Of a DNA stretch of 28,141 nucleotides, positions 8,165-20,464 are shown one piece after another (the first letter of the stretch is position 1; each line of letters begins with the position of its first letter). The translations under genes were made by a program, and so were the position numbers. Below the pieces are notes generated by a model. It was given only the letters and a program-made list of their open reading frames with translations, did not search any database and was not told the origin of the DNA. Source of the DNA: Ophiosphaerella korrae (Eukaryota; Ascomycota; Dothideomycetes; Pleosporales; Phaeosphaeriaceae); assembly GCA_028456385.1 (NCBI GenBank), contig JALNQF010000466.1, forward strand, positions 1-28,141. The letters are read 5' to 3'.

Positions 8165-10880
8165 TTATCTTACGTCTTTTTCTTTCTTAATTTCTATTGC
8201 TAAGTCCTATAGTCGATATTCTAGAAGGTAATTTTCTAGTTCTATAAGCTATTCTTCTTATTTCTTATATTTTTTAAGGAATTTTCCTTTATAAGTACTT
8301 ATATTAGCTTTTAATATATTTATTCTATAGTAATTAATCTTTTCTATTCTCTAGTTAATACGTAGGTTAGTTATTTATAACTATAGTATACCTAATATTA
8401 TATCTTATTTGTTATTAATTGTTGTTATATCTATAACTATATTCTTAATTATTATCTCTTCTAGTTCTAATATAGAGGGAACTGTTTTAAACTTAATAGG
8501 TTCCTAGAATAGTTTTCTTTTAATTATACTTAGTTATTAAGAGTATTTCTTTATTATATACTTTATTCCTTGTATTTCTATAAACTTCTTTAATTTAAAG
8601 TTTCTTGTAGCTCTACTATTAATTATTAATTGTACTTTCTTTTCTTAGTATATACTTATTTTCGAAATATATAGGCCTCTTATACCTTTTAGTTATTTTT
8701 ACTTAGGTATTTTTATAAATTATTTATCTTTCTATAGCTATAATCTTACTTTAAGTTTATATTCTTTATATTTTAGATATTTATTATTTATATATTTATA
8801 CTATAGTCTTCTATAGACGTATTACTTAGATAGTTTTAGGCTAGGTCTTATTACTATATATCTATCTTCTAGAGTTATTTTCTATTCTTAGATATCTTCT
8901 ACTATAATTACTCTTATATAATTATAGCTTTTTCTTTATATAAGCTATATATTATTATTTACTTTAGAGTTTCTATATATAATATAATTCTTATCTAGGT
9001 ATAATATCTATAATACTTTAAAGTATACTAGATATTTTAGTTCTATTATTTTATTATCTCCTTCTTAGTATTTATCTTTTTTAAGTATATTTATTATTAG
9101 GATATAGTATACTACTAGTACTCTAAGTATATAGGCTTTATTAATCTATTACGTTCTTTTTATAAAGTATTACTATTCTCTTTATATAAGTATTCTTCTT
9201 ACTATAACTATATATAACTTTATCTATTCTTAAAATAGTATAAACTTTATTTTTTTAAGATTACGTTCTTTCTAGTCTTTATACGCTTCCTCTATACTTA
9301 TAACTATTAAGTATATCTAAATAAATTTCTATTCTTTATTTTATTCCTCTATATCTATTATTATATAGCTATTATAGCTATATATATCTAGCTAGGTATA
9401 TTCTATACTTTTTATACTTACTTATTTCTTACTTTTTTATAGTCTTTTAGAAGAAGCTATAGTAGTTTCTTTATCTAGTACTAGTCTTTTAGCCTAGATT
9501 AATAGAATCTAGAGCTCTTCTCCTTTTAAATCTTCTATTAGTAAGTTTATTATATATACTATCTTTTTTAGCTATACTTTTATTCTCTTTTTTATTATAA
9601 CTACTTTATATCTCTATCTCTATAAGAACTATACTACTCTCTATTTACTAGAAAAGTATATATAGTAGTTATTATTATAATAAAAGGTTTAATAAAGTAT
9701 TACGTATTATACTTCTTTACTCTTAGCTACCTTCTCCTAAGGTTTAGCCTATACTTATAGTACTTCCTTCTTTTTCTTAGTTATTTTTAACTAAGTTTTT
9801 TTATTTTTCTTTTAGTCTTTACTTCTATAATCTTTTATAAAGTGTCTTAGTTTCTTATATTTATAATATACTATATCTTTCTTTAACTTTAATTAGTAGT
9901 TCTTTACGTAGTAGCCTAGTAGTTTACTATAGTTAAAGTACGTAAAGTCTTTATTCTTTTTTCTCTTCTTATTTTTATTTATATTAAAGACTATAGAGTC
10001 TCTCTTGTTATAGTTCTAGGTATAACCTCTATATTTATTCTTCTTCTATTTTTAAAGATTATTATTAATTTAAATTAACTATTATTTTAAAGCTTTTAGT
10101 GTTTATAGTTTTTCTATATAGATTATTTTATATTAAATCTTAGAGTTTAGTTTTTGTTTAAATTATAATATTAGAGCTAATTTATTCTATTCTATATTTT
10201 ATAATAGTTATTTAAACTATAATATATATTCTAGAATACTCTTACTTTATATAAGTCTTTTAAGTCTTTTTTTAGCTTATTATATAATATCTATATCTCT
10301 AAATACTACTCTTATTTATTTAGTAAAGTATTTATAGCTACTAAAGATAGCTTTAGTTTTATCTTTTTAAGTTATTAGAGAGTATATTGTATAGTTAGTC
10401 TAGTATAGTTTATACTATCTTATTATATCTTCTTTAAGATATAGTCTAATATATATTACCTTTTTTTCTTCTATATCGAAGTATAGTACTTATATATCTA
10501 TTTAGAGTTATACTAAAGCTATAAAAAGTTTTAATTTTTCTCTTATTCTATTAAACTTCTTAAAGATAAGTATCTTTAGTAGTTTCTTTATTATACTTAT
10601 TTCTAGGCGTTATATAATTAGTTCTATTTAGTTCTAGCCTTTAATACTAGCTTTAATCTATACTTTATTTTATTTTATATAGTCTTAAAGCTCCTTGTTC
10701 TAGGTTTCTAGTATATTAATTACTATTTTTATATCTTTTTTTTTAAAGATTAAGTTATTTATATATTCTCTAACTACTTTCTATATAGTATTATCTAACT
10801 TATAACTACTTATAAGTACTTTTACTACTTATTTAGTTAAACTATCTACTATTATATTAGCTAGACTATACGCTACTTAT
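8165..10880 (-). pseudogene. A2 gag-protease fragment
   Basis: This is a dead partial gag-pol. The protease Asp codon (8618-8620) is AAT and the motif reads INSRA as in A1. The zinc knuckle spans 9896-9940 and reads YFNYSKLLGYYVKNY. That is one residue longer than the A1 and A3 knuckles, giving CX2CX5HX4C. Knuckle and protease share one frame. Stops are TAA/TAG only. Confidence 0.8.
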
Positions 10881-10913
10881 ACTTTACTTCTTATAATAAC
10901 TAAATTAGTAAAG

Positions 10914-11407
10914 TATAATAGGCCTCCTATTATTAACTACAAGAGCCTATCTATAAAGTTAGTAGATTATAAGTTAATAGTAAAAGCTTATATAGTAATC
11001 TATAATAACTATAAATAATAAAAGATATTTTATAATTATCTTATATTAGCGTTCTATAGTTAAAGGATTAAATTACTAATACTATTCTAATAATACGTAT
11101 TCTACTAACTATATACCTAGGCTTCTTAGCTAGCTTTATACTTTATATTTACTAAGATTGTAAATTATAAATTTATTACGTACTTAGCTTTATACTTTAT
11201 ATTTACTAAGATTATAAATTATAAATTTATTATATACTTAGCTTTATACTTTATATTTACTAAGATTATAAATTATAAATTTATTACGTGTCTCTATTAT
11301 AGTTAGTTTCTTAGTCTAGTTTGTTTTCTTATAAGTTATACGTATTATTATCGTCTATAGTAGGGCTAATTAGTTTAAGTTAGCTTTTTTTTATTATAAC
11401 TATAATA
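10914..11407 (-). repeat. A2 5' LTR (494 bp)
   Basis: It begins TATAATAGGCCTCC like the A1 LTR and shares TTAGCGTTCTATAGTTAAAGG and the GGGCTAATTAGTT block. It is longer because of three 54-bp units inside. It ends CTATAATA at 11407. Confidence 0.85.
11131..11292. repeat. Three 54-bp tandem units in the A2 LTR
   Basis: TAGCTTTATACTTTATATTT recurs at 11131, 11185 and 11239. Each unit runs through ACTAAGATT and AAATTTATTA to a TACGT/TATAT/TACGT end. The copies are nearly identical, so the amplification is younger than much of the surrounding divergence or was homogenised. Confidence 0.9.
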
Positions 11408-14400
11408 CTTATAGTACTTCTATTACTAGTTATCTTACTTTTAGAATATAATAGTCTTATAGTAGTCTATCTAATATTTTTTTAATACTTTAGTAACTAT
11501 ATACTAGTAATTTATAGAATTATTATATAAATTCTTTTTAAATTTTCCTTAGAATATATATTCTTCTATAAGCTTATATAAGTCTTTCTTAGATTTCTAG
11601 TTTTTCTATTTCTTTAGATACTTTTTACGTTACTTTCTAAATCTATTTATCTAGCTCGCTACTTATTCTTTTAAGTATTATAGCTATTTTAAGTATATTT
11701 AAAACTAAATATCTTTCTTTATTCTTAACTAGAACTATACTAGTAGTACTTACTTCTTCTTATAAGTCTAGTCTTCTACTAAGAGTATCTATAAATTAGT
11801 TATCTTTCTCTTTTATATATATAATTTCTATATTAAATATTAATAGGAATTCCTACTATCTTATATATTATTATAATAGTTCTTTATTTAGTATAAATTT
11901 TATAAGATTCTTATAGTATATATAGACTTTTATTTAGTATTTTACTTTTTATAGGTATACTCTCTATTATTTAAATACTTTATAGATTACTAGTATCTCT
12001 TTATTATAGATTAAGTAATTATATTCTACTATTTTTATCTTCTTAGAGAAGTATTTAACTAAATATTCTTTTTTAGTCTTTAAGTCTTCTTATATTAGTA
12101 CTATTCTATAGACTAAGTTAGATACGTTTATTTTTACTATTACTAATAGGTCTAGGTTATATATTCTAATAACTAAGTTTTCTATAAACTTTCTTTTAAT
12201 TTTATTAAATACTTTATTGTATTCTTTTATCTATTTAAATAGCGTATCTTTTTTTATAAGTTTTATTATTAGTTCTATATCTTTAAACTATTTTACTATT
12301 AACTTTTTATAAAAGTTAGCTAACTTATAAAATTATTATACTTCTTTTAGGTTTTTTAGTGTTAGCTATTTATTAATTAATCTAATCTTTTCTAGGTTAA
12401 TCTTAATTTTTCCTAGTTTAATAATAAATCTAAGGAAGTCTATTTCTTTTATATAGAATTTATATTTTCTTATTTTAAAGAATAGTTTACTATCTACTAG
12501 TTTTTCTAGTACTTTATATATATATTATACGTATTTATCTTTTATTTCTAAGAATATAAAGATATTATCTAGGTATATAAATATAAATACGTCTAAGTAC
12601 TCTCTTAGTACTATATTAATTCTTTCTTAGAATACTACTAGTACGTTTATTAAGCTAAATAGTATAACTAAGTATTTATATAGTTTATATTATATTCTAA
12701 ATACTATTTTCTACTTATTACCTTTCTTAATTCTAATCTAGTAGTAAGCGTTCTAGATATCTAATTTTATAAAGATTCTTACTCTTTATAGCTTATCTTA
12801 TATTTTATCTATTTATAGTAATAGGTATTAGTTCTTATTTATAATTACGTTAGTTTTTCTAAAATCTATATAGAGTTTTTTATTACTTATTCTCTTTTTA
12901 TCTATAAATATAAGTCTATATACTACTAAGAATTTAGATTCTTATATCTATTTTTTTCTAATTATATTTTTAATAAATACTTATTTAATCTTAGATTCTT
13001 TTTCTATTTTTCTATAGACTAAGCTCTATCTTATATCTTTATCTTCTTTTAAGTCTATTACTAAATCCTATAGCTAATATTTTAGAAAGTAGTCTTCTAG
13101 CTTTATAAGCTACTTTTCCTATTTCTTATATTCTTTAAGGAATTCTCTTTTATAAGTATTTATATTAGCCTTTAGTATATCTATTCTATAGTAATTAATT
13201 TTCTCTATTCTTTAATTAATATATAAGTTAGTTATCTATAACTATAGTATTCTTAGTGTTATATCTTATTTATTATTAATTATTATTATATCTATAACTA
13301 TATTCTTAATTGTTATTTCTTCTAGTTTTAATATAGAAGAAACTATTTTAAACCTAATAAGTTCTTAAAATAGTTTTCCTTTAATTATACTTAGTTATTA
13401 AAGGTATTTCTTTATTATATACTCTATTCCTTATATTTCTATAAACTTCTTTAATATAAAGTTTCTTATAGCTTTACTATTAATTATTAATTATACTCTC
13501 TTTTCTTAATAAGTACTTATTTTTATAATATATAGGCCTCTTATACTTTCTAGCTTTTCTTACTTAAGTAATTTTATAAATTATCTATCTTTCTAAAGCT
13601 ATAGCCTTACTTTAAATTTATATTCTTTATATTTTAGATATTTATTATACTTATATTTATACTATAGTCTTCTTTAGACGTATTTCTTAGATAGTTTTAG
13701 TCTAGGTCTTATTACTACGTAACCTTCTTCTAGTATTATTTCTTATCTTTAGATATCTTTTACTAGAATTACTCTTATATAATTATAGCCTTTTCTTCTT
13801 ATAAGCTATATACTATTATTTACTTTAGGGTTCCTATATATAATATAATTCTTATCTAGGTATAATATCTATAATACTTTAAAATATACTAGGTATTTTA
13901 GGTCTATTATTTTATTATCTCCTTCTTAGTATTTATTATTTCTAAGTATATCTATTATTAAGATATAGTATACTACTAGTACTCTTAGTATATAGGCTTT
14001 ATTAATCTATTATATTTTTCTTATAAAGTACTACTATTCTCTTTATATAAGTATCTTTCTTACTATAACTATATATTATTTTATCTATTTCTAAAATAGT
14101 ATAAACTTTATTTTTTTAAGATTATATTCTTTCTAGTCTTTATATACTTCTTTTATACTTATAACTAGTAAGTAGTTTTAAATAAACTTCTATTCTTTAT
14201 TTTATTTCTCTATATTTATTATTATATAGCTATTATAGCTATATATATCTAGCTAGGTATACTTTATATCTTTTATACTAACTTTTCTTTTACTTTCTTA
14301 TAGTTCTTTAGAAGAAGCTATAGTAGTTTTTTTATCTAGTACTAGTCTTTTAGCTTAGATTAATAGAATCTAGAATTCTTTCTCTTCTAAGTTTTCTATT

Positions 14401-15720
14401 AGTAAGTCTATTATATATACTATTTCTTTTAGCTATACTTTTATTCTTTTTTTTATTACTACTACTTTATTTTTCTATAAAAAATATCTTACTTTTTACT
14501 TACTAAAAAAGTATATATAGTAGTTATCTTTATAGTAAAAGGTTTAATAGAGTATTACATACTATAATTCTTTACTCCTAGCTACTTTTTCTTAAAGTTT
14601 AGCCTTAACTTATAGTACTTCTTTCTTCTTTTTAGTTATTTTTAACTATATTTCTTTATCTTTCTTATAGTCTTTACTTCTATAGTCTTTTATAAAGTAT
14701 TTTAGTTTTCTATATTTATTATATACTATATCCTTTTTCTTCTATAATTAGTAGTCTTTTATATAGTAGCCTTTTTTACTATTATTAAAGTATATAAAGT
14801 CTTTATTTTTTTTCTTCTTTTTATTCTTATTTACGTTAAGGATTATAGGGTCTCTAGTATCCTAGTTTCTAGATTAGTTACTATACTTATTCTTTATCTA
14901 TTCTTAGAAATTATTGTTAATTTATATTACCTATTGTTTTAAAGTTTCTAGTATTCTAGGTTTTTCTATATAGATTATCTTATATTAGATTTTCTTATTT
15001 AGTCTTTAATTAAATTATAATATAAAGGCTAATTTATTCTATTCTATATTTTAGCTTAGTTATTTAAATTATAATACGTAGTTAAGAATACTTTTACTTT
15101 ATATAAGCCTCTTAAGTTTCTCTTTAGCTTATTAGGTAATATCTATATTTCTAAATACTACTCTTATTTATTTAGTAAAGTATTTATAACTTCTAAAAAT
15201 AGCTTTAGTTTTATCTTTCTAGCTTATTAAAGAGTATATTATATAGTCTATCTAGTAAAGTTTATACTATCTTATTATATCTTCTTTAAGGTATAATCTA
15301 ATATATATTACTATTTTTTCTTTTATATTAAAGTATAGTACTTATATATCTATCTAGAGTTATACTAATACTATAAAGAGTTTTAATTTCTCTCTTATTC
15401 TATTAAACTTCTTAAAGATAAGTATTTTAAGTAGTTTCTTTATTATACTTATCTTTAGTTATTAAGTAATTAGTTCTATCTAGTTCTAGCTTTTAATAAT
15501 AGCTTTAATTTATACTTTATTCTACTTTAAGTAGTTTTATAGTTCTTTATTCTACGTTTCTAGAGCTTTAATTACTATTTTTATATCTTTTTTATTATTA
15601 ATTAGTTTATTTATATAGTCTTTAATTATTTCTTATAGAGTACTATCTAACTTATAACTACTTCTAAGTACTTTACTTATTAAACTTTTTACTATTATAT
15701 TAGCTAGACTATATACTACT
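11408..15720 (-). pseudogene. A3 gag-pol fragment (Gag to integrase zinc region)
   Basis: This is a dead gag-pol. The knuckle (14751-14792) reads YFNNSKKGYYIKDY. The protease site (13473-13481) reads N-S-K for D-S-G. The YxDD box (12564-12575) reads YLDN, followed by an IFIF-type stretch. RNase H tail motifs are near 11760-11900, and the integrase zinc region begins near 11540 and stops at 11408. The three landmark codons share one frame. The same last Asp of YLDD is lost as in A1, as expected when RIP hits the same CpA in each copy. Confidence 0.85.
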
Positions 15721-15756
15721 TACGCTTTACTTCTTTTAATAACTAAATTAGTAAGG

Positions 15757-16185
15757 TATAATAGGTTTACTAGAGTTAACTTTCTAATAACCTAAGAAGT
15801 AATAATAAAAGCTTATATTATAATCTATAATATACTATAAATAATAGGAGATATTTTATAACTATCTAAATATTATCGCTTGTAGTTAATAATTAAATTA
15901 CTAATACTATCTTAATAATACGTATTATTACTAACTATATATATATAGTATTTACTTAGCTTTATAGCTTTATAGGTACTAAGCTTTATAAAGTTATAAA
16001 GTTTTATAACTACTAGCTTTATAGCTTTATAAGTACTAAGCCTTATAAAGCTATAAAGTTATTACGTATTCTTATTATAGTTAGTTTTCTAATTAAGTTC
16101 CTTACCCTATAAGTTATATATATTGTCGTTATTTATAGTAAGGCTAATTAGTTTAAATTAGTTTTTTTTTATTACTACTATAATA
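15757..16185 (-). repeat. A3 5' LTR (429 bp)
   Basis: It starts TATAATAGG and ends CTATAATA like the other family A LTRs, but is more diverged from A1 than A2 is. It carries two 57-bp units rather than three 54-bp ones. Confidence 0.82.
15957..16070. repeat. Two 57-bp tandem units in the A3 LTR
   Basis: TAGCTTTATAGCTTTATA recurs at 15957 and 16014, each followed by (G/A)GTACTAAG and TATAAAG. The unit is related to the A2 54-bp repeat (TAGCTTTATA, TACTAAG) but not identical. Confidence 0.82.
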
Positions 16186-16707
16186 CTAGTTAGTCTTATC
16201 TAACTTATAACTATATAGAAGTACTTTACTTTTTTTTTTAGTTTTACTTTCTACTATTATATTAACTTAGACTATATACTACTTATACTTTACTTTCTTA
16301 ATAACTAATTTAGTAAAAAATAATAAGCTTCTAGTTATTAAATACGAAATACTCTAAGTAAGTATAGTAAATTAGAAGTTTATAATAAAAGCTTATATTA
16401 TAATTAGGTAATAGGCTTATATATAATAAGATAATTTTTATAATATTAATATATTATTACTTGTAGTTAATATTTAAATTACTAATACTATCTTAAGAGT
16501 ATATATTACTACTAATAATATACTTAATATTTCTTTTAACTTTATAGCTTTATATTTACTAAGATTATAAATTTATAAAGTTATTACGTATCCTAATTAT
16601 AACTAACTTCTTAATCTAAGTTATTACTTTACTTATCTTATACTACGTTATTATCTATAGTAAAACTAGTTAGCTCTATTTTAATTTCTTTTATTATACT
16701 TATAATA
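16186..16707 (-). mobile_element. A4: 5' LTR plus gag leader fragment
   Basis: About 16196-16318 aligns with the start of A1 gag (TATCTAACTTATAAC, then TTAGACTATA and TAACTAA blocks, as at A1 6725-6846). The 5' LTR follows at 16319-16707. Everything beyond is replaced by A3. Confidence 0.78.
16319..16707 (-). repeat. A4 5' LTR (~389 bp), most diverged
   Basis: It starts AATAATAAGC against TATAATAGGC in A1 and ends TTATAATA. It keeps TTGTAGTTAAT, AAATTACTAATACTATCTTAA and the final CTAGTTAGCTCT block. It holds a single unit of the TAGCTTTATA...TACTAAG repeat near 16540-16590. It is the oldest copy by nesting, and also looks the most diverged. Confidence 0.75.
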
Positions 16708-17124
16708 TTAAAAACCTTTTACTTTTTAAATTTATAATATATATACTATATTTTATATATATTATATTATATTTATTTTTAATTAGGTCTATTTTACTAT
16801 TTATACTAATAAAGTTTTTATTATATTAATTTTTTTTTATATAGTATTTAATATAATATAAATTACTATACTAGTATATAAGATAAATTTATTTAATTTT
16901 TTAAATCTAATTAAGTAACTTTTTAAATTAGAATTATTATATAAATTATATAAAGTTATAGCTATAAAATCTATATTATTATTAGATTACTACTTATCTA
17001 AAGTAATAGAAAATCTACTACTAATTTAATTTAATATAGATTTTAATTTATTAATTTTTAGTTTATAAAAAGTATTTAATTCTTTTTATAGTTATTCTAC
17101 TTATAATTAATATATTATTTTTAT
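16708..17124. other. Very AT-rich spacer
   Basis: I see no gene, no LTR similarity and no convincing open frame here. Confidence 0.5.
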
Positions 17125-17303
17125 ATCTATATATAATAGGTTATATATTTATAATAAATTTAGCTTAATAAAAAAAACTTATATAGAAATATCTTTTTTA
17201 TATAAAAAAAAAGTAAGTTAAAAAATATAAATTATTTATATATTACTTATTTACTATATACTATATATAGTATACTTTTAACTTAGAGTAAGCTAACTAA
17301 TAC
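17125..17303. repeat. Dispersed repeat C, longest copy
   Basis: The left half (17125-17218, starting ATCTATATATAATAGG) recurs at 18114-18208. The right half (about 17199-17303, including AAAAGTAAGTTA and ATAGTATACTT) recurs at 20465-20579. All are in the same orientation. The halves overlap, so one unit of about 180 bp probably exists in partial copies. It may be an end of an unidentified transposon. Confidence 0.6.
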
Positions 17304-17326
17304 TAATTAGTTTATTAATAAGTAAA

Positions 17327-17750
17327 CTACTATATATATAGAAATATAGAGAAATATACTTTTAATAGTATAAGTTAGTAAAAAAACTTTTTATATAAAA
17401 AATACTCTTTTTTTATATAATAAAAAATTAGCTAACTACTATATATATAGTTATATAAAAGAAAATCTATTTTTTTTATATAACTAACTTATATAAATAA
17501 GAAGATTAAGTACTACTATATATATAGCTATATAAAGAAGAACTTTTTTTTTTTAAACTATATAAGCTACTAGTATAAAAAAAAATTAAGTACTACTATA
17601 TATATAGCTATATAAAAAAGAACTTTTTATTTTTAAATAATATAGCTTATTAATATAATAAGAAAAACTAGATACTACTATATATATAGTTATATAAAAG
17701 AAAGCCTTTATTTTTTAAACTATATAGCTAGTATTTTTTTTTACTTATTA
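17327..17750. repeat. Minisatellite, five units of about 80 bp
   Basis: CTACTATATATATAG recurs at 17327 (slight variant), 17436, 17513, 17593 and 17675, giving spacings of 109, 77, 80 and 82. Each unit continues TTATATAAA or CTATATAAA, then an A/G-rich and T-rich stretch. Between 17750 and 17880 a simpler TTACTTATATA/TACTAGTATACT repetition follows. Confidence 0.8.
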
Positions 17751-17879
17751 AACTTATACTACTTATATACTTACTTACTACTTATTAAACTTTTACTAGT
17801 ATACTACTTAGCTACTTATATACTTATATATTTACTAGTATACTATTTATTTACTTATATATTACTTATATAAAAAACT

Positions 17880-18113
17880 TCGATTTTAGTAATAATACTA
17901 TATAAAGAAGTAAACTTTATAAATAGTAAATACTATTAACTATATATAAATAAAAAGATATAATAGATATATTTAAAACTAAATACTAAAAAATAAATAG
18001 TAAAGAAGTTTAATAACTTACTCTATATATTTAAATAATAGAGTTTTTTTTATATTAAAGTATAAATAAATAACTTATATTATATAGAATATATTTAAAA
18101 AAAAGCTACTAGT
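17880..18113. other. AT-rich spacer
   Basis: No gene or recognised repeat is seen. Confidence 0.45.
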
Positions 18114-18208
18114 ATCTATATATAATAAGTTATATATTTATAAGCTATTTAGCTTAACTTAAAAAAGCTTATATAGAGGTATCTTTTTTATATAAAAAGG
18201 TATAAAAA
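18114..18208. repeat. Dispersed repeat C, partial copy (left half)
   Basis: It matches 17125-17218: ATCTATATATAATA, TTATATATTTATAA, TTTAGCTTAA, CTTATATAGA and TATCTTTTTTATATAAAA in the same order. Confidence 0.65.
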
Positions 18209-18639
18209 ATAATAAGTAATCTTTTTTAATCTTTTTTAAAATACTATATCTTAATAACTATATAAGCTTAGAATAAAATAGAATTTAGAATTTATAGAAA
18301 AAAATAAAGATTTTAATATACTATATTAAAAGTAGTAATATTATATAATCTATATTACTATATTTATTTTTAAAGTAAGAGTATTTTTTTACTAAACTTT
18401 TATAGTAGTATAACTTTTTAATTTATAATTAAAAAAATCTAATTTTTTAACTAAGTATAGTTTACTTTTTAAAGATTATTTAAGTAAATTTATATTATAA
18501 GTTATTTATCTAATTATTTTTTTAAAAGTAGAGTAAAAAGATAAAAAAATTAGATTAATAGTTACCTTATAAAATATATTACTAAACTATAATTCTTAAG
18601 CTACTAAATTAAAAAAAATTTAATTTTTTTCTAAATTCT

Positions 18640-19075
18640 TTAAATTAGTACTAAATCTTTTAAATCTTAACTTTAATATCTAGCTTCTATTAAAAGCTAA
18701 TAACTTATTTAATATAAAAGCTACTATTTTAAAAAAGTATATTAAATTAAAATATAATACTATTTAAGGAATTAAGAAAATAAAAGCTATAAAAGTAGAA
18801 GATATAAAAAAATATAAAGAAAAACTTACTAGAGTTTCTAAAAAAGATAAAAGAGTTATAATAAAAAATATAATTAGAAGCTTAAAGAAGATAAATAAGA
18901 GATTAATACTAGAAAATAATCTAACTACTATTATAAGTAAGTTGTAATACTTTTTATAAGATAAGAATATTATAACTAATATAACTACTAAGATATCTTT
19001 AATTTATAGCTAAATAAGTAAAATTAAAGATATAAGTATACTATAGAGTAATTAAAAAGAGTAGAAATAAAAGAA
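18640..19075 (+). pseudogene. Unidentified degraded coding remnant
   Basis: One plus-strand frame (codons starting at multiples of 3, for example 18768) stays open from 18768 to 18944, and elsewhere is broken only by TAA/TAG. It is lysine- and glutamate-rich and looks coiled coil: VEDIKKYKEKL, VSKKDKRVIIKNII, LKKINKRLILENNL. Upstream, near 18620-18680, it reads FFKLVLNLLNLNF. I do not recognise the protein. The style resembles the tail of some fungal DNA-transposon proteins, but I see no catalytic motif. A second possibility is chance openness in an A-rich tract. Confidence 0.35.
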
Positions 19076-20464
19076 ATTAATTTAAAAAAGATTATATTAT
19101 TATATAATAGCTCTATATAAAGTAAGTATAGAGCTAAATAAAAATATATTTAAAAAAATTCCTAGTATATAATATTTTTCTATATTTTATAGTTTTTTTT
19201 TTTATTTAACTACTTTTTTTATTACTTTAATACTAACTAAGTTATAGCTAGAAAAAAAACTATTTTAGTTTAGAAATCTATTTAGATAAAAGAATAATAT
19301 AAATAAATTCTTATAAGTAAATATATAAATACTTTACTTTTTAATAATAAAGAATATATCTAAAAAGTACTAAATTTAGTTATTAAAAATTATATAAAAT
19401 ATTATATAAAACTTTACTTTTTTTCTACTCTTTTTTTTATTATATATAGAACTATATATATATAAATCTATATATTAGTTAAATTTCTAAACTAGATAAT
19501 AATTATCTATATAAGCTAAAAATATTAATAAGATATCTATAAGATTAATAAAAATAAAGCTATAAAGAAATATTATATATAGAATTTAGCTAAGCTTTAT
19601 TTTTTTTATTCTTTTAGTCTAAATTTAAATCCTATTAAAAATATATAGAATCTACTTAAAGATAAGTAAAATAAATACTTTAGAAAGAGTTTTATAAGAG
19701 AGTTATCTTTTATATCTTTTATTTTCGTACTAATATTAGTAAGTTTATAACTTACTAATATTATAAACTTACTAATATTTAACTACCTTTCTACTTTTAG
19801 TTAGCGCTTAGTAAGCTACTAAGTATATATACCTAGTACTTACTTAGATAGCTTTATCTACTATTTACTCTTTTTAGTTAATTATTAAAACTACTTTATT
19901 AAGTTATCTTATATAAAGTCTACTTTATTAGTTAATATATAGAGATTAATTTAAAGTATATAAAAGCTTTTAAAATTACTAAAATAAAAAAGTAAAATAT
20001 AATATACTAGTAAGATATAAATAATTATATACTATCTTTACCTAGACCTTAGGACTTAATAAAGAGAGCTATAGAGTATTAAACTAAGTATTAGTCTAGT
20101 CTAATATATATTTATTAACTAAAGTCTAAAAAAACTACGTTTCTTTATATAAATTAATATAGTAATACAATATATCTATAAACCTAATATATAATAGATA
20201 TTAAGTTAATAGTTAATATATTTAAATTATAGAAAAAAAGATAATAAAAATAAAAAGTTATTAGCTTTTAAATATAGCTTAAAAATATACCCCTATTTTA
20301 GAAACGTACTATAGCTAAGGTACTATAATTAAGCTATAGATTTTTAGCTAAGCTAAAAGAACTAGATTTTCTCTTTAAGAATATATATTTTCTATAGTTA
20401 TAGCTCTTATATAAAGTAAGTTATAATACTTTAAAAAAAAGTAAAAAAATAATTACTTTTTATT
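19076..20464. other. AT-rich region without recognised gene
   Basis: I found no gene or LTR. A slightly GC-richer patch at 19800-20110 (containing GCGCTTAG and ACCTAGACCTTAGG) may be the remnant of another element, but nothing in it is identifiable. Confidence 0.5.
19731..19763. repeat. Perfect hairpin, 14-bp arms
   Basis: TAATATTAGTAAGT (19731-19744) and ACTTACTAATATTA (19750-19763) are exact reverse complements around TTATA. Another ACTTACTAATATT follows at 19768. Confidence 0.8.

Larger units (their letters stand above)
8165..11407 (-). mobile_element. A2: truncated family A retrotransposon
   Basis: Positions about 8165-10913 align with A1 4120-6846 (gag, protease and the stretch before RT). 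The copy then ends in its own 5' LTR at 10914-11407. RT, RNase H, integrase and the 3' LTR are missing. Its LTR start at 11407 directly abuts A3 integrase sequence, so A2 appears to have inserted into A3, and the distal parts of both were later lost. Confidence 0.85.
11408..16185 (-). mobile_element. A3: truncated family A retrotransposon
   Basis: Positions 11408-15756 align with A1 2484-6846, covering gag through the integrase zinc region. The 5' LTR is at 15757-16185. It is cut at 11408 by the A2 LTR. Its own LTR start at 16185 abuts gag-leader sequence of A4, so A3 had inserted into A4. Confidence 0.87.

Noticed and set aside
11131..11292. CRISPR-like direct repeats
   Set aside because: The 54-bp units are contiguous with no unique spacers and lie inside an LTR.
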